Below, one piece after another: positions 7,839 to 16,631 of a stretch of DNA of 64,000 bases; position 1 is the first letter of the stretch; each line of letters begins with the position of its first letter. This stretch comes from Actinomadura cremea. Its GTDB lineage: Bacteria; Actinomycetota; Actinomycetes; Streptosporangiales; Streptosporangiaceae. The position numbers and the translations under genes are program-made. The notes under the pieces are model-generated. The model had not been told where the DNA came from. It saw nothing but the letters and a program-made list of their open reading frames with translations, and searched no databases. The stretch spans positions 186,001-250,000 of the forward strand of contig NZ_BMRF01000003.1 in assembly GCF_014648495.1 (NCBI RefSeq), written 5' to 3'.

Positions 7839-9500
7839 GTGAAGAGGATCGTCGCCGCGGCCGCACTGGCCGCGCTCGGTCTCACCGGCCTGAGCGCCAC
7901 GAGCGCGCAGGCCGCGAGCCCGCCCGCCGGACCGGCCGGAGGATTCGACCCCGCCGCACTGGACTGGCGCGCTTGCCCCGCGGACTTCGTGGAGACGGTG
8001 CGCACGGCCTACGACTCGCTGTACCCGGTCTCGAAGATCGTGCAGTGCGCCGAACTGCGGGTGCCGCTCGACCACGCGAAGCCCGACGGCGCGAAGATCA
8101 GCCTGCAGCTCACCAGGACGCCGCACACCGGCGACGGTCCGGCCGAGGGCGACATCGTCGTCAACCCGGGCGGACCGGGCGGCGGCGGAGCGCTGTTCGG
8201 CCCGCGCGTGTTCGCGCAGAACTCCCCGCAGATGCGGGCGGCCTACAACGTCATCGGGTTCGACCCGCGCGGCGTCGGCATGAGCGAACCCGCGCTGAGC
8301 TGCGACAGGACGTACACCAACGCGCCGCGCCCCGCGTACGGCGAGGGCGAGATCGGTCCCGTGGCCACCTGGCTGTGGCGGTCGGCGGGATACGCCCGGG
8401 ACTGCGAGCGGGCCGACGAGATCGGTCTGGCGGACCACGTGAAGACCATCGACTCCGTGCACGACCTGGAGTCGATCCGCAAGGCGCTGGGCAACGACCG
8501 GCTCGACTACTACGGCGCCTCCTACGGCACGTACCTCGGTTCGTCGTACGCGACCGTGTACCCGAAGCGCGTCGACAGGATGGTGCTGGACGGCAACGTC
8601 GGCCCGTCGGACGTCTGGTACGACGCGAACCTGCGGCAGGACATCGCGTTCGACGAGAACATCGAGTACTACTTCGGCTGGGTCGCCGAGCACGACGACG
8701 TCTACCACCTGGGCGACACGCGGAAGAAGGTCCACGACTTCTTCTACGGCCTGCGCGACGAACTCCGGAAGAAGCCGGTCCGGCACACCGATCCCGAGAG
8801 CGGGCAGGAGCTCGCCGTCGGCCCGGCCGAGCTGGTCGACGTGATGCTCAACGCCGCCTACCGCCGCAGCCAGGCGATCTGGCACGGCTATGCGGCCGGG
8901 CTGTCGGCGTACAAGGCCGGGGACGCCGCGGCGTTCGCGGCCACGTTCGGTTCGCCGACGAGCGGCGAGGCGGACGACAACGGCTACGCCATGTACCTCG
9001 CGACCGAGTGCACCGACGTGCAGTGGCCGCGGAGCTGGTGGAAGTGGTACCGGGACAACTCGCGGATCAACGCCGAGCACCCGTTCACGACCTGGGGCAA
9101 CGCCTGGTTCAACGCCCCCTGCCTGTTCTGGGGCGCGAAGGCGGGGCAGCCGGTCGACGTCGGCGCCACCCCCGACCTGCCGGACGACATCCTGATGTTC
9201 CAGTCCGAGCATGACGCGGCGACGCCGTACGAGGGCGCGCTCGACCTGCAGAAGCGGCTCGAGGGCGCGCGGATGGTCGTCCAGGACGGCGACCGGACGC
9301 ACTGCATCGTGCATCGCGGCTCCGCGGCCGTCGACGCCTACTACGACGCGTACTTCCTGCGCGGCGAGCGCCCGGAGAAGCCGATCGTCCACGTCCCGGA
9401 CCTCGGCGACCCGAAGCCGCCGTCCGAGGCGCGGGCGAAGACGCTGACCGGCACGCAGGCGCCGCGGGCCGCGCTGCTGAAGGCCGACGTCATCCGCTGA
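7839..9500 (+). CDS. secreted S33-family alpha/beta-hydrolase (tripeptidyl aminopeptidase-like), paralog 1
   Basis: This 553-residue exported hydrolase has a cleavable signal peptide (Ala-rich core ending ATSAQA near residue 25). The fold markers are VNPGGPGGGG (oxyanion-side loop), GFDPRGVGMSEP and the nucleophile elbow YYGASYGTYLG (Ser near residue 228). The acid side is near QSEHDAATPYEGA, and the catalytic His is probably in GDRTHCIV, in the TAP-like C-terminal domain. The family releases N-terminal tripeptides or dipeptides, or cleaves esters outside the cell; the exact substrate is not known. GTG is the start, with AGGGGG four bases upstream. It is first in a tandem set of three. Confidence 0.88.
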   Translation: MKRIVAAAALAALGLTGLSATSAQAASPPAGPAGGFDPAALDWRACPADFVETVRTAYDSLYPVSKIVQCAELRVPLDHAKPDGAKISLQLTRTPHTGDGPAEGDIVVNPGGPGGGGALFGPRVFAQNSPQMRAAYNVIGFDPRGVGMSEPALSCDRTYTNAPRPAYGEGEIGPVATWLWRSAGYARDCERADEIGLADHVKTIDSVHDLESIRKALGNDRLDYYGASYGTYLGSSYATVYPKRVDRMVLDGNVGPSDVWYDANLRQDIAFDENIEYYFGWVAEHDDVYHLGDTRKKVHDFFYGLRDELRKKPVRHTDPESGQELAVGPAELVDVMLNAAYRRSQAIWHGYAAGLSAYKAGDAAAFAATFGSPTSGEADDNGYAMYLATECTDVQWPRSWWKWYRDNSRINAEHPFTTWGNAWFNAPCLFWGAKAGQPVDVGATPDLPDDILMFQSEHDAATPYEGALDLQKRLEGARMVVQDGDRTHCIVHRGSAAVDAYYDAYFLRGERPEKPIVHVPDLGDPKPPSEARAKTLTGTQAPRAALLKADVIR

Positions 9501-9529
9501 CGGACGCGGCCTGCGGAACGTCGCGAAAC

Positions 9530-9563
9530 ATCACGAAGTTCCGTTGAACTTGTCACGTTTCGG
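9530..9563 (+). promoter_or_regulatory. 34-bp motif, copy 2, upstream of second peptidase
   Basis: Same element as at 7699-7732, differing at three positions only (after CCG, after TGA and after CACG). It lies about 140 bases before the second peptidase start and just downstream of the first peptidase stop codon. No copy was found before the third paralog. Confidence 0.65.
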
Positions 9564-9564
9564 C

Positions 9565-9600
9565 ATCCCTCGGTGGAGGTCCCTGCCTCCATCGAGGGAT
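9565..9600 (+). promoter_or_regulatory. 15-bp stem hairpin in peptidase 2 leader
   Basis: ATCCCTCGGTGGAGG (9565-9579) pairs with CCTCCATCGAGGGAT (9586-9600), one G-T wobble and a six-base loop. It begins two bases after the 34-bp motif. It could terminate read-through from paralog 1, or act as a leader structure for paralog 2. No T-run follows, so a simple terminator is not the only reading. Confidence 0.6.
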
Positions 9601-9704
9601 CAACCGCCACAATCTCCCCGCAATCCACGCATCCGCTACGTATCGGCGCAGCTCCCCCTCCGGCGCCCTCCCGGCGCCCGGAGCGGCCGATCTGAGGGGG
9701 TCAG

Positions 9705-11315
9705 GTGAAGAAGTTTCTGCTCGTCACGGCCGCGGCGGTCGTGACGGCCGGCGGCATCGGTGCCGCCGTCCCCGCGAGCGCGGACACCGGCCGCGCGGCC
9801 GGTACCGCCGCCGGGCTCGCCGCGCCCGCATCGATCGACTGGGGCGAGTGCGAGGTCAGCGGGCCGGACGACCCGATGAACAACGCGCAGTGCGCCGCGG
9901 TCGAGGTCCCGCTGGACCACTCGAAGCCGGGCGGCCGGAAGATCTCCATCGCGGTGTCGCGCTTCCGGCACACCGACGAGGAGAACTACCAGGGCGTCCT
10001 GTTCGTCAACCCGGGCGGCCCCGGCGGCACCGGCCTCGCGTACGCGCCCGCGCTCGCCCGCTGGATCGGCGGCACCGGGCACGCCGACGTCGCCGCCAAG
10101 TACGACATCATCGGCTTCGACCCGCGCGGCGTCGGCTCCAGCGAGCCCAGGCTGTCCTGCGACCCGCACTACTCCGACCCGATCCGGCCCGACTACGTGC
10201 CCGGGTCGTGGAAGGAGGAGCGGGCCTGGATCGCCGAGTCGAAGGAGTACGCGCGGGCGTGCGCGAAGGAGTTCGGCGACCTCCTGCCGAACATGCGCAC
10301 CACCGACGCCGCCCGTGACGTCGACATGATCCGCCGCGCCCTCGGCCAGGAGAAGATCGGCTGGTATGGCTTCTCCTACGGCACCTACCTCGGCGCCACC
10401 TACGCCTCACTCTTCCCCGAGCGGGTGCGGCGCATGGTGATGGACGGCAACGTCAACCCGAAGACGGTCTGGTACGAGGCGCAGCTCAACCAGGACAAGG
10501 CGTTCGAGCGCAACATCAAGGCCTGGTTCGGCTGGCTCGCGAAGTGGGACTCGGTCTACGGCCTGGGCGACACCCAGGACGAGGTGGAGGCCAAGTACTA
10601 CGAGGTGCGGGCCGCGGCCGAGAAGTCGCCGATCGGCGGCCGGATCGGGCCGAGCGAGCTGGACGACATCGTGCTGAGCGCCGGATACAACACCTCGTAC
10701 TACATCCCGTTCGGCGAGGCGCTCTCGGCGTGGGCGAACGACGAGGACGCGTCCGGGCTGCTCGGCTGGCTGAGCGCCGGCGGTGACGACAACTCCTTCG
10801 CCGTCTACAACGCCGTGCAGGCGGCGGACGCCCGCTGGCCGCGCAACTGGTCCACGTGGCACAACGACGCGGTCGAGCTCGTCCGGCAGGGCTACCGCTT
10901 CAACACCTGGAGCAACGTCTGGTTCAACGCGCCCGTCGCGTTCTGGCCGTTCAAGGGCGGGCCCGAGTACAAGCTGAAGGGCGACAGGAAGCTTCCGGGC
11001 ATCCTGCTGGTGCAGTCGTCGCAGGACGCCGCGACCCCGGTCGAGGGCGGCTTCGCGATGCACAAGGTGTTCCCGTCGTCCCGCCTGGTGCTGGAGGACG
11101 GCGGCAAGACGCACTCCAACACCCTCAACGGCAACGCCTGCCTGGACGACAAGGTCGCGGCCTACCTCGACACCGGCGCGCTCCCGGAGAGCCGCCGGGG
11201 CGCCGACGCGCGCTGCGAGGCCGTTCCCGCGCTGAACGACCCGGACCCGACGGCCGTGAAGCTCAAGGCCGACGGTGCCACCGCGGGCAAGGACCTCCCG
11301 GTCGGACGCCCGTAG
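9705..11315 (+). CDS. secreted S33-family alpha/beta-hydrolase, paralog 2
   Basis: A 536-residue paralog of the preceding gene. It has a signal peptide (VVTAGGIGAAVPASA), VNPGGPGGTG, GFDPRGVGSSEP, the elbow GFSYGTYLGATY (Ser near residue 224), SSQDAATPVEGG and a C-terminal GGKTHSNTL histidine. All triad elements are present. The protein keeps the Trp-rich NTWSNVWFNAPVAFWP segment also seen in the other two copies. GTG 9705 follows a GGGGTCAG ribosome site. It is probably an exported peptidase or esterase acting on short peptides. The shared upstream motif suggests control together with paralog 1, from its own promoter. Confidence 0.88.
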   Translation: MKKFLLVTAAAVVTAGGIGAAVPASADTGRAAGTAAGLAAPASIDWGECEVSGPDDPMNNAQCAAVEVPLDHSKPGGRKISIAVSRFRHTDEENYQGVLFVNPGGPGGTGLAYAPALARWIGGTGHADVAAKYDIIGFDPRGVGSSEPRLSCDPHYSDPIRPDYVPGSWKEERAWIAESKEYARACAKEFGDLLPNMRTTDAARDVDMIRRALGQEKIGWYGFSYGTYLGATYASLFPERVRRMVMDGNVNPKTVWYEAQLNQDKAFERNIKAWFGWLAKWDSVYGLGDTQDEVEAKYYEVRAAAEKSPIGGRIGPSELDDIVLSAGYNTSYYIPFGEALSAWANDEDASGLLGWLSAGGDDNSFAVYNAVQAADARWPRNWSTWHNDAVELVRQGYRFNTWSNVWFNAPVAFWPFKGGPEYKLKGDRKLPGILLVQSSQDAATPVEGGFAMHKVFPSSRLVLEDGGKTHSNTLNGNACLDDKVAAYLDTGALPESRRGADARCEAVPALNDPDPTAVKLKADGATAGKDLPVGRP

Positions 11316-11443
11316 CCGCCCCGCACCGGGTCCGGCCGTCCGGCCGGGCCCGGTCACGGGTGGGCGCGACCTCCCGGTTCGGCCCGGAAACGCGCGATCC
11401 CCGGTTCGGCGGCCCGGCGGCGCGCGACCGGTAGAAAGCGAAA

Positions 11444-13150
11444 GTGCCGAACGACGCCGCCAAGCGGACCAGCGCCACCCGATCCAGCGCCTTCCGGACC
11501 GGCGGCGGGAGGACCGTCGCCACGCGGGCCACCGCCGGGACGGCCGTCGCCGCGCTGGCCCTCGCGCTCGCGACGGCCGCGGAGCCGGGCGCGTCCGCCG
11601 CACCGGCCTCCGCGGCGCCCGCCGCCACCGCGCCCGCCGCCACCGCGCCCGCCACCGCCGCGCCCGCGCCCGCCGCGCCCGGCTCCGGGATCGAGTGGAG
11701 GCCCTGCCCCGCCGCCGACCCCGTGGCGGGCGACGAGCTCAGGGGCCTGCAGTGCGCCGAGGTCCGCGTGCCCCTCGACCACCACCGTCCCGACGGGACG
11801 CAGATCACGCTCGCGCTGAGCCGCGCCCCGCACACGGCGGCCGCGTCCAAGGGCGCCGTCCTGCTGAACCGCGGCGGGCCCGGCGCGCACGGGCGCGACC
11901 TCCCCGCCCTGTTCTCGTCCGAGCTGCCCGCGGACGTCGCCGCGTCCTACGACTGGATCGGGTTCGACCCGCGCGGCGTCGGAGCCAGCGAACCCGCCCT
12001 GATCTGCGACGAGACCTACCGGAACCCGGGGCGGGCGATGGCCGACCCGGTCCCGGCGAACGCGGACGACGAACGGGCGTGGGCCGAGCGGGCCCGCGCC
12101 TACGCGCGCTCGTGCGCCGAGAAGCACGGCGAGATGCTGCCGCACATGGGCACCGCCGACGCGGCCCGCGACCTCGACGCGATCCGCCGCGCCCTCGGAC
12201 GGGAGAAGATCGGCTACGTCGGCTACTCCTACGGCGCCTACCTGGGCTCGATCTACGCGAGCATGTTCCCCGACCGGGTCGACCGGATGGTCCTCGACAG
12301 CGTGCCCCGGCCGAGCGGCGTCTGGTACCGGAACAACCTCGACCAGAACGTCGCGTTCGAGGACCGCATCCGCGACTACTTCGCCTGGATCGCCCGCAAC
12401 CACGGGACCTACCGGCTCGGGACGACCGGGGCCGAGGTCCGCGCCGCCTACGACGCGGCCCGCGCCGCGCTGGCCGCCGCGCCGATCGACGGCCGCATCG
12501 GCCCCGCCGAACTCGACGACCTGTACCTCGACGACGGCTACGGCCGGCGCTCGTGGGACGCGCACGCGCGAGCCCTGTCGGCCTACGCCGTCCACCGCGA
12601 CCCGGGCCCGCTCCGCGCCGCCTGGACGCCGCCGTCCCGGCTCGACCTCAACGGCTACGCGGTCTACACCGCCGTCGAGTGCCGCGACGGGGCGTGGCCC
12701 CGCGACTGGGCCCGCTGGCACGACGACGCCGAACACCTGTACCGGACGGGCCATCGTTTCGAGACCTGGAGCAACACCTGGTACAACGCGCCGTGCGCGT
12801 TCTGGCCGGTGCCCGGCGGGCCGCGCCAGGACGTGTGGGGCGACGCGTCGCTGCCGCCGATCCTGCTCGTCCAGGCGACCGAGGACGCCGCGACCCCGTA
12901 CCAGGGCGCGGTGGAGACGCATCTCAGGTTCCCCACGTCCCGGCTGCTGGTGCAGCGGGGCGGTGCGGACCACGGCGTCACGCTCACCGGCGACGCCTGC
13001 GTCGACGGGGCCGTCGCCGCCTACCTGGGGCGCGGCGAGCTGCCCGCGAGCCGTCCCGGTCCGGACGCGTCCTGCGAGGCGGCCCCGCCGCCCGACCCGG
13101 CGCACGCGCGGAACGGGAAGCGTGCCGGGCCGAAGGAGCCCGCGGCCTGA
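11444..13150 (+). CDS. secreted S33-family alpha/beta-hydrolase, paralog 3 with Ala/Pro linker
   Basis: This 568-residue third paralog is the most divergent of the set. After an Arg-rich start and a hydrophobic stretch it has a ~30-residue Ala/Pro/Thr linker before the hydrolase domain, absent from copies 1 and 2. The oxyanion loop is LLNRGGPGAHG, with Arg where the other copies have Pro. The elbow GYSYGAYLG (Ser near residue 262), QATEDAATPYQG and a C-terminal GGADHGVTL histidine are intact, so activity is likely. It lacks the 34-bp motif in its 128-base upstream gap and may be driven separately. The GTG start has only a weak ribosome site (GAAAG). Confidence 0.85.
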   Translation: MPNDAAKRTSATRSSAFRTGGGRTVATRATAGTAVAALALALATAAEPGASAAPASAAPAATAPAATAPATAAPAPAAPGSGIEWRPCPAADPVAGDELRGLQCAEVRVPLDHHRPDGTQITLALSRAPHTAAASKGAVLLNRGGPGAHGRDLPALFSSELPADVAASYDWIGFDPRGVGASEPALICDETYRNPGRAMADPVPANADDERAWAERARAYARSCAEKHGEMLPHMGTADAARDLDAIRRALGREKIGYVGYSYGAYLGSIYASMFPDRVDRMVLDSVPRPSGVWYRNNLDQNVAFEDRIRDYFAWIARNHGTYRLGTTGAEVRAAYDAARAALAAAPIDGRIGPAELDDLYLDDGYGRRSWDAHARALSAYAVHRDPGPLRAAWTPPSRLDLNGYAVYTAVECRDGAWPRDWARWHDDAEHLYRTGHRFETWSNTWYNAPCAFWPVPGGPRQDVWGDASLPPILLVQATEDAATPYQGAVETHLRFPTSRLLVQRGGADHGVTLTGDACVDGAVAAYLGRGELPASRPGPDASCEAAPPPDPAHARNGKRAGPKEPAA

Positions 13151-13288
13151 GCCGCCGGTCGTTCCCCGGCCGCCCGGACGGGAGCCGTTGAGGTGATCGG
13201 AGCCGGGAGCGCATAGGCTTGGTCACGTGGTGCTTTCAGTGGTGAAGGCCGCCGTGCGGGGCGCGTCCCCGGCCCGGGGAGGGTAGCG

Positions 13289-14137
13289 GTGCGCATGCTC
13301 GGCTCGGCGCCCGTGCGGGTGCTGGACGACCGGCATCGGCGCGACGCGCTGGCGATCCTCGACGCCGATCCCGTCGCGAACGTGTTCGTCGGCTCACGGG
13401 TGCACGCGGCCGGGCTCGACCCGCGGCGGCTCGGCGCCCAGATGTGGGGCTACATGCGCGACGGGCGGCTGGCGTCGCTGTGCTACTCGGGGGCCAACCT
13501 GATCCCGGTCGGCGCCGATCCGGACGCCGTCCGCGCGTTCGGCGAACGGGCGCGGGCGCAGGGGCGGCGCTGCTCGTCCATCGTGGGGCCGGTCGACACG
13601 GTCGGCGCCCTGTGGCGGATCCTCGAACCGTACTGGGGGCCGCCGCGGGCGGTGCGGGCGGTGCAGCCGGTGATGGCGACGTCGCGGGTGCCGGACGTCG
13701 AGCCCGACCGGGCCGTCCGGCGGGTGCGGATGGACGAGTTCGACGTCGTCTACCCGGCGTGCGTGTCGATGTTCACCGAGGAGGTCGGGGTCTCGCCGAA
13801 CGCGGGCGACGGGGGAGTGCTGTACCGGTCGCGGGTGGCGGAGCTGATCCGGGACGGGCGGGCGTTCGCCCGCATCGAGCACGGCCGCGTCCTGTTCAAG
13901 GCCGAGATCGGCGCGGTCACGCCGCACGCGTGCCAGGTGCAGGGCGTGTGGGTGCCGCCGGACCTGCGGGGACGGGGCCTGTCGGTGGCCGGGATGTCCG
14001 CGGTCGTCGCCGAGTCGTTGCGCTCGATCGCGCCGACGGTGTCGCTCTACGTCAACGACTACAACGCGCGGGCGAGGGCCGCCTACCGGCGGGTCGGCTT
14101 CGTGGAGACCGGTTCGTTCATGTCCGTCCTGTTCTAG
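13289..14137 (+). CDS. GNAT N-acetyltransferase with DUF4081-type N-terminus
   Basis: This 282-residue protein resembles the Rv2867c type. An N-terminal domain (residues ~1-130, LDADPVANVFVGSRV and RRLGAQMWGY) precedes a GNAT domain. The acetyl-CoA loop is VWVPPDLRGRGLS, with NDYNARARAAYRRVGF as motif B. Its acceptor is unknown. In mycobacteria this gene follows ispG directly; here three peptidase genes lie between them. GTG 13289 follows GGGAGGG. A plausible promoter lies upstream: TTGAGG at 13188 and CATAGG near 13212, 18 bases apart. The neighbouring regulators start 71 bases later with their own promoter. Confidence 0.88.
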   Translation: MRMLGSAPVRVLDDRHRRDALAILDADPVANVFVGSRVHAAGLDPRRLGAQMWGYMRDGRLASLCYSGANLIPVGADPDAVRAFGERARAQGRRCSSIVGPVDTVGALWRILEPYWGPPRAVRAVQPVMATSRVPDVEPDRAVRRVRMDEFDVVYPACVSMFTEEVGVSPNAGDGGVLYRSRVAELIRDGRAFARIEHGRVLFKAEIGAVTPHACQVQGVWVPPDLRGRGLSVAGMSAVVAESLRSIAPTVSLYVNDYNARARAAYRRVGFVETGSFMSVLF

Positions 14138-14173
14138 CGTTTTATTCTTCCCTGCCCGATTACTCCCCGATAC

Positions 14174-14202
14174 CTGACGGGAACGGTCCGGAACGGTAGC
14201 AT
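14174..14202 (+). promoter_or_regulatory. sigma-70-type promoter for the first XRE-like gene
   Basis: CTGACG (14174-14179) and TAGCAT (14197-14202) are separated by exactly 17 bases. The GTG start at 14209 is six bases beyond the -10 hexamer, so transcription would begin at or next to the start codon and the message would be leaderless. Confidence 0.65.
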
Positions 14203-14208
14203 CCGGGC

Positions 14209-15156
14209 GTGGAATTCGCCGGGGCACTGCGGCAGGCCATCCAGGCCAGCGGACTGACCCTGGAACGCGTCCGGCACCGGCTGGAGCGCAGCGGCCTGAC
14301 CGTCAGCGTGGCCACCCTCAGCTACTGGCAGCGGGGCCGCAGCCGGCCCCGCTCGCGCGCCGTCGTCGAGACCCTCGAGGACGTCCTCGGCGTCGCGCCG
14401 GGCACCCTCACCGGGCTGCTCGACGAGCCGGCCCCCGTCGCCGGGGCGGTCGCGACGCCGGTCGCGGGCCGGGGCGCGCTCGCCGCCGGGCCGCCGCCCG
14501 GCGCGTCCGCCTCCGCGAGCGGCCTGTGGCCCGATCCCGAGGGGTACGCCGAGCTCGTCGGCCAGCTCGACCGGTCCGGCGACCACCGCCTCGAACGGCT
14601 CAGCGTCCACGACGTCTACCGGCTGGACGAGGCCGGCCGCACCTGGACGCTGTCGGTGCGGGCCGTGCTGCGCGCCGCCGGCGACGGCATCGACCGCGTC
14701 GTCTGCGTCCACCGGACGAGCGCCGCCGGCCGCGGCGCGTCCGGTCCGGGCGGCGGCTCCGGCGCGTCCGCGCTCGCCGCCGCCCGCTACTGCCGTCCCG
14801 GACGGATCCGCGCCGGGGGCGAACTGGTCGCGTTCGAGCTCGTCTTCGACCGGGTGCTGTCGGCCGGGGACACCGCCGTCGTCGAGTACGACCTCGGACC
14901 CGTCACGATCCCCGCGGAGGCCGGGGTGCCCGGCCTCTACGACCGCCGCTTCCCGCACCCCGTCCAGCACTACGTCGCGGTCGTCCAGTTCGACGGCGAG
15001 CGGCTCCCGGCCCGCTGCTACGGCTTCACCGCCGAGACCGCGGACGGGCCGCGCAACCGCCTCGGGGAGCTGTGGGTCGGGACGTCCGGCAGCGCCAACC
15101 TCGCGGTCGCGAACGTGCGGCGCGGTATCGTCGGCCTCGAATGGGAGTGGCACTGA
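14209..15156 (+). CDS. XRE-like regulator with conserved C-terminal domain, copy 1
   Basis: A 315-residue protein. Residues ~1-60 form a helix-turn-helix in which TLSYWQRGRSRPRS is the probable recognition helix. An Ala/Pro linker (~75-105) leads to a ~200-residue C-terminal domain of unknown function that ends GLEWEWH. Shared features with the next gene are FDRVLSAGDTAVVEY, LPARCY, and the aromatic end. No known ligand motif was recognised. The start lies at the predicted transcription start and has no Shine-Dalgarno. The paralog follows 146 bases later on the same strand. Probably DNA-binding; targets unknown. Confidence 0.7.
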   Translation: MEFAGALRQAIQASGLTLERVRHRLERSGLTVSVATLSYWQRGRSRPRSRAVVETLEDVLGVAPGTLTGLLDEPAPVAGAVATPVAGRGALAAGPPPGASASASGLWPDPEGYAELVGQLDRSGDHRLERLSVHDVYRLDEAGRTWTLSVRAVLRAAGDGIDRVVCVHRTSAAGRGASGPGGGSGASALAAARYCRPGRIRAGGELVAFELVFDRVLSAGDTAVVEYDLGPVTIPAEAGVPGLYDRRFPHPVQHYVAVVQFDGERLPARCYGFTAETADGPRNRLGELWVGTSGSANLAVANVRRGIVGLEWEWH

Positions 15157-15302
15157 TCGTGCGACGGGAAGCGCGACGCCGTTGTGAACCTTTGCCGGTC
15201 GACTCGGGGGGCGAGCCGTCTTACAGTGAGCGCGGGAGCGGAAAGTCCACGAGTCAAGGCCGTTTCACGGGGGCCGGCCGGACCAGATCCGGAGGCCTAG
15301 CA

Positions 15303-16211
15303 GTGCAGAGTGTCGCCGAGGACGACCTTCTACAGGTCCTGCAGTACGGTCCCTTCAACGTCGCCCTGCAGGCCGCCATCCAGGCGCGCGGCCTGAGCCT
15401 GGAGTCGCTGCGCCGCCGCCTGGAGGAGCAGGGCATCGCCGTCAGCCTCTCCACCCTGAGCTACTGGCAGCGCGGCCGGACCCGCCCCGAGCGCGCCGAC
15501 TCGCTGCGCGCCGTCCGCGGCCTGGAGGCCATCCTCGAGCTGCCGCGCCACTCCCTGCTGACGCTGCTGCGCCCGTCCGCCGACCGCTCCGCCGGGCCGT
15601 GGCAGTCGGTCGAGGAGCTGTGTCCCGAGCCCGGCGTCCGCGACCTGCTCGACGAGATCGGCGACCGCGGCGAACGGCAGCTCACCGGGCTCAGCCTGCA
15701 CGACCAGCACATCGTCGGGCGCCGCCGGGAGCTGCGCGAGGTCCGCACCCGCGCCGTGTTCCAGGCCCAGCAGCGCGGCGTGGACCGCTGGATCGCCGTC
15801 TACCACCACCCGCACGGCGTCCTCCCGTCCTCCCGGACGGCCCGCGGCTGCCGCTTCGGCCGCGTCCGGATGGACGAGTCGAGCGGGCTCATCGCCGCCG
15901 AGCTGCTGTTCGACCGGGCCCTCGGCCGGGGGGAGACGTACCTGCTGGAGTACGGGTTCGGGTTCGACGAGACCGGCCCGCCGGTCACCGAGGAGGGCCG
16001 CGGCTTCCGCACCCCGCAGCACGAGTACCTCATCGAGGTCTGCTTCCACCCGGCGACGCTGCCCGCCCGCTGCTACCGGACGTGGCGGCCCGACGGCCAG
16101 TCCGCGCTGGAGGACTCCGCGGACCTGCGGATGTCGAGCTACCACAGCGTCCACTACATCGAGTTCGGCATGGCCGCCGGCTACCACGGCATCCGTTGGG
16201 AGTGGGACTGA
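15303..16211 (+). CDS. XRE-like regulator with conserved C-terminal domain, copy 2
   Basis: A 302-residue paralog of the preceding gene. The N-terminal HTH (LSLESLRRRLEEQG and STLSYWQRGRTRP) is almost the same as copy 1. The C-terminal domain keeps FDRALGRGETYLLEY, LPARCY and a GIRWEWD end, but the middle differs. GTG 15303 is used because GGAGG stands eight bases before it, unlike the leaderless copy 1. The ~146-base gap implies a separate promoter (a TTACAGT element near 15221). The two C-terminal domains may dimerise or bind a ligand; this is inference. Confidence 0.7.
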   Translation: MQSVAEDDLLQVLQYGPFNVALQAAIQARGLSLESLRRRLEEQGIAVSLSTLSYWQRGRTRPERADSLRAVRGLEAILELPRHSLLTLLRPSADRSAGPWQSVEELCPEPGVRDLLDEIGDRGERQLTGLSLHDQHIVGRRRELREVRTRAVFQAQQRGVDRWIAVYHHPHGVLPSSRTARGCRFGRVRMDESSGLIAAELLFDRALGRGETYLLEYGFGFDETGPPVTEEGRGFRTPQHEYLIEVCFHPATLPARCYRTWRPDGQSALEDSADLRMSSYHSVHYIEFGMAAGYHGIRWEWD

Positions 16212-16220
16212 CCAGCGGGG

Positions 16221-16631
16221 CTACAGCACCAGCAGGTCGAGGAGGCGGTCGAGTTCGGCGGCGGGGTCGTCGGTGAGGCCCGCGTGCACCGGCCCCGGCT
16301 GGACGATCGTGCTGCGCGGCGCCGTCAGCCAGCGGAACCGGGAGCCCGGCGCCTCCGCGGCGGCCTGGCCCGCCCGCTCGCCGCCCCCGCACACCGCGTC
16401 GACGCCCGCGAGCGCCGAGCGGACGCCGTCGAGGTCGAGGGACGCGTCGAGCGCCCGCAGGCGCGGCGCGTCCAGATGGGTACGGCACCCCAGATAGTCG
16501 CGGGCCCGGCAGTACACGACCACGCCCACGTTCATCACCTCGCCGCGCTCCACGCGCGGGATCACCCGCAGCGCCGCGTACTCGAACACCGTCGGCTCGC
16601 CCGCCTTCCGGATGTTGCTCACGCCGCTCAT
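16221..16631 (-). CDS. DUF3037 protein, partner of HipA-like kinase
   Basis: A 136-residue protein of the DUF3037 family. Its core is FEYAALRVIPRVERGEVMNVGVVVYCRARDY, with LDLDGVRSALAG and FRWLTAPRSTIVQPGPVH further on. The start codon overlaps the stop of the upstream kinase gene by four bases (16628-16631), so the two are translationally coupled. The pairing of DUF3037 with HipA_2-type kinases is common across bacteria, but the biochemical role of DUF3037 is unknown. The gene converges on XRE copy 2 with nine bases between stop codons. Confidence 0.85.
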   Translation of the reverse strand: MSGVSNIRKAGEPTVFEYAALRVIPRVERGEVMNVGVVVYCRARDYLGCRTHLDAPRLRALDASLDLDGVRSALAGVDAVCGGGERAGQAAAEAPGSRFRWLTAPRSTIVQPGPVHAGLTDDPAAELDRLLDLLVL

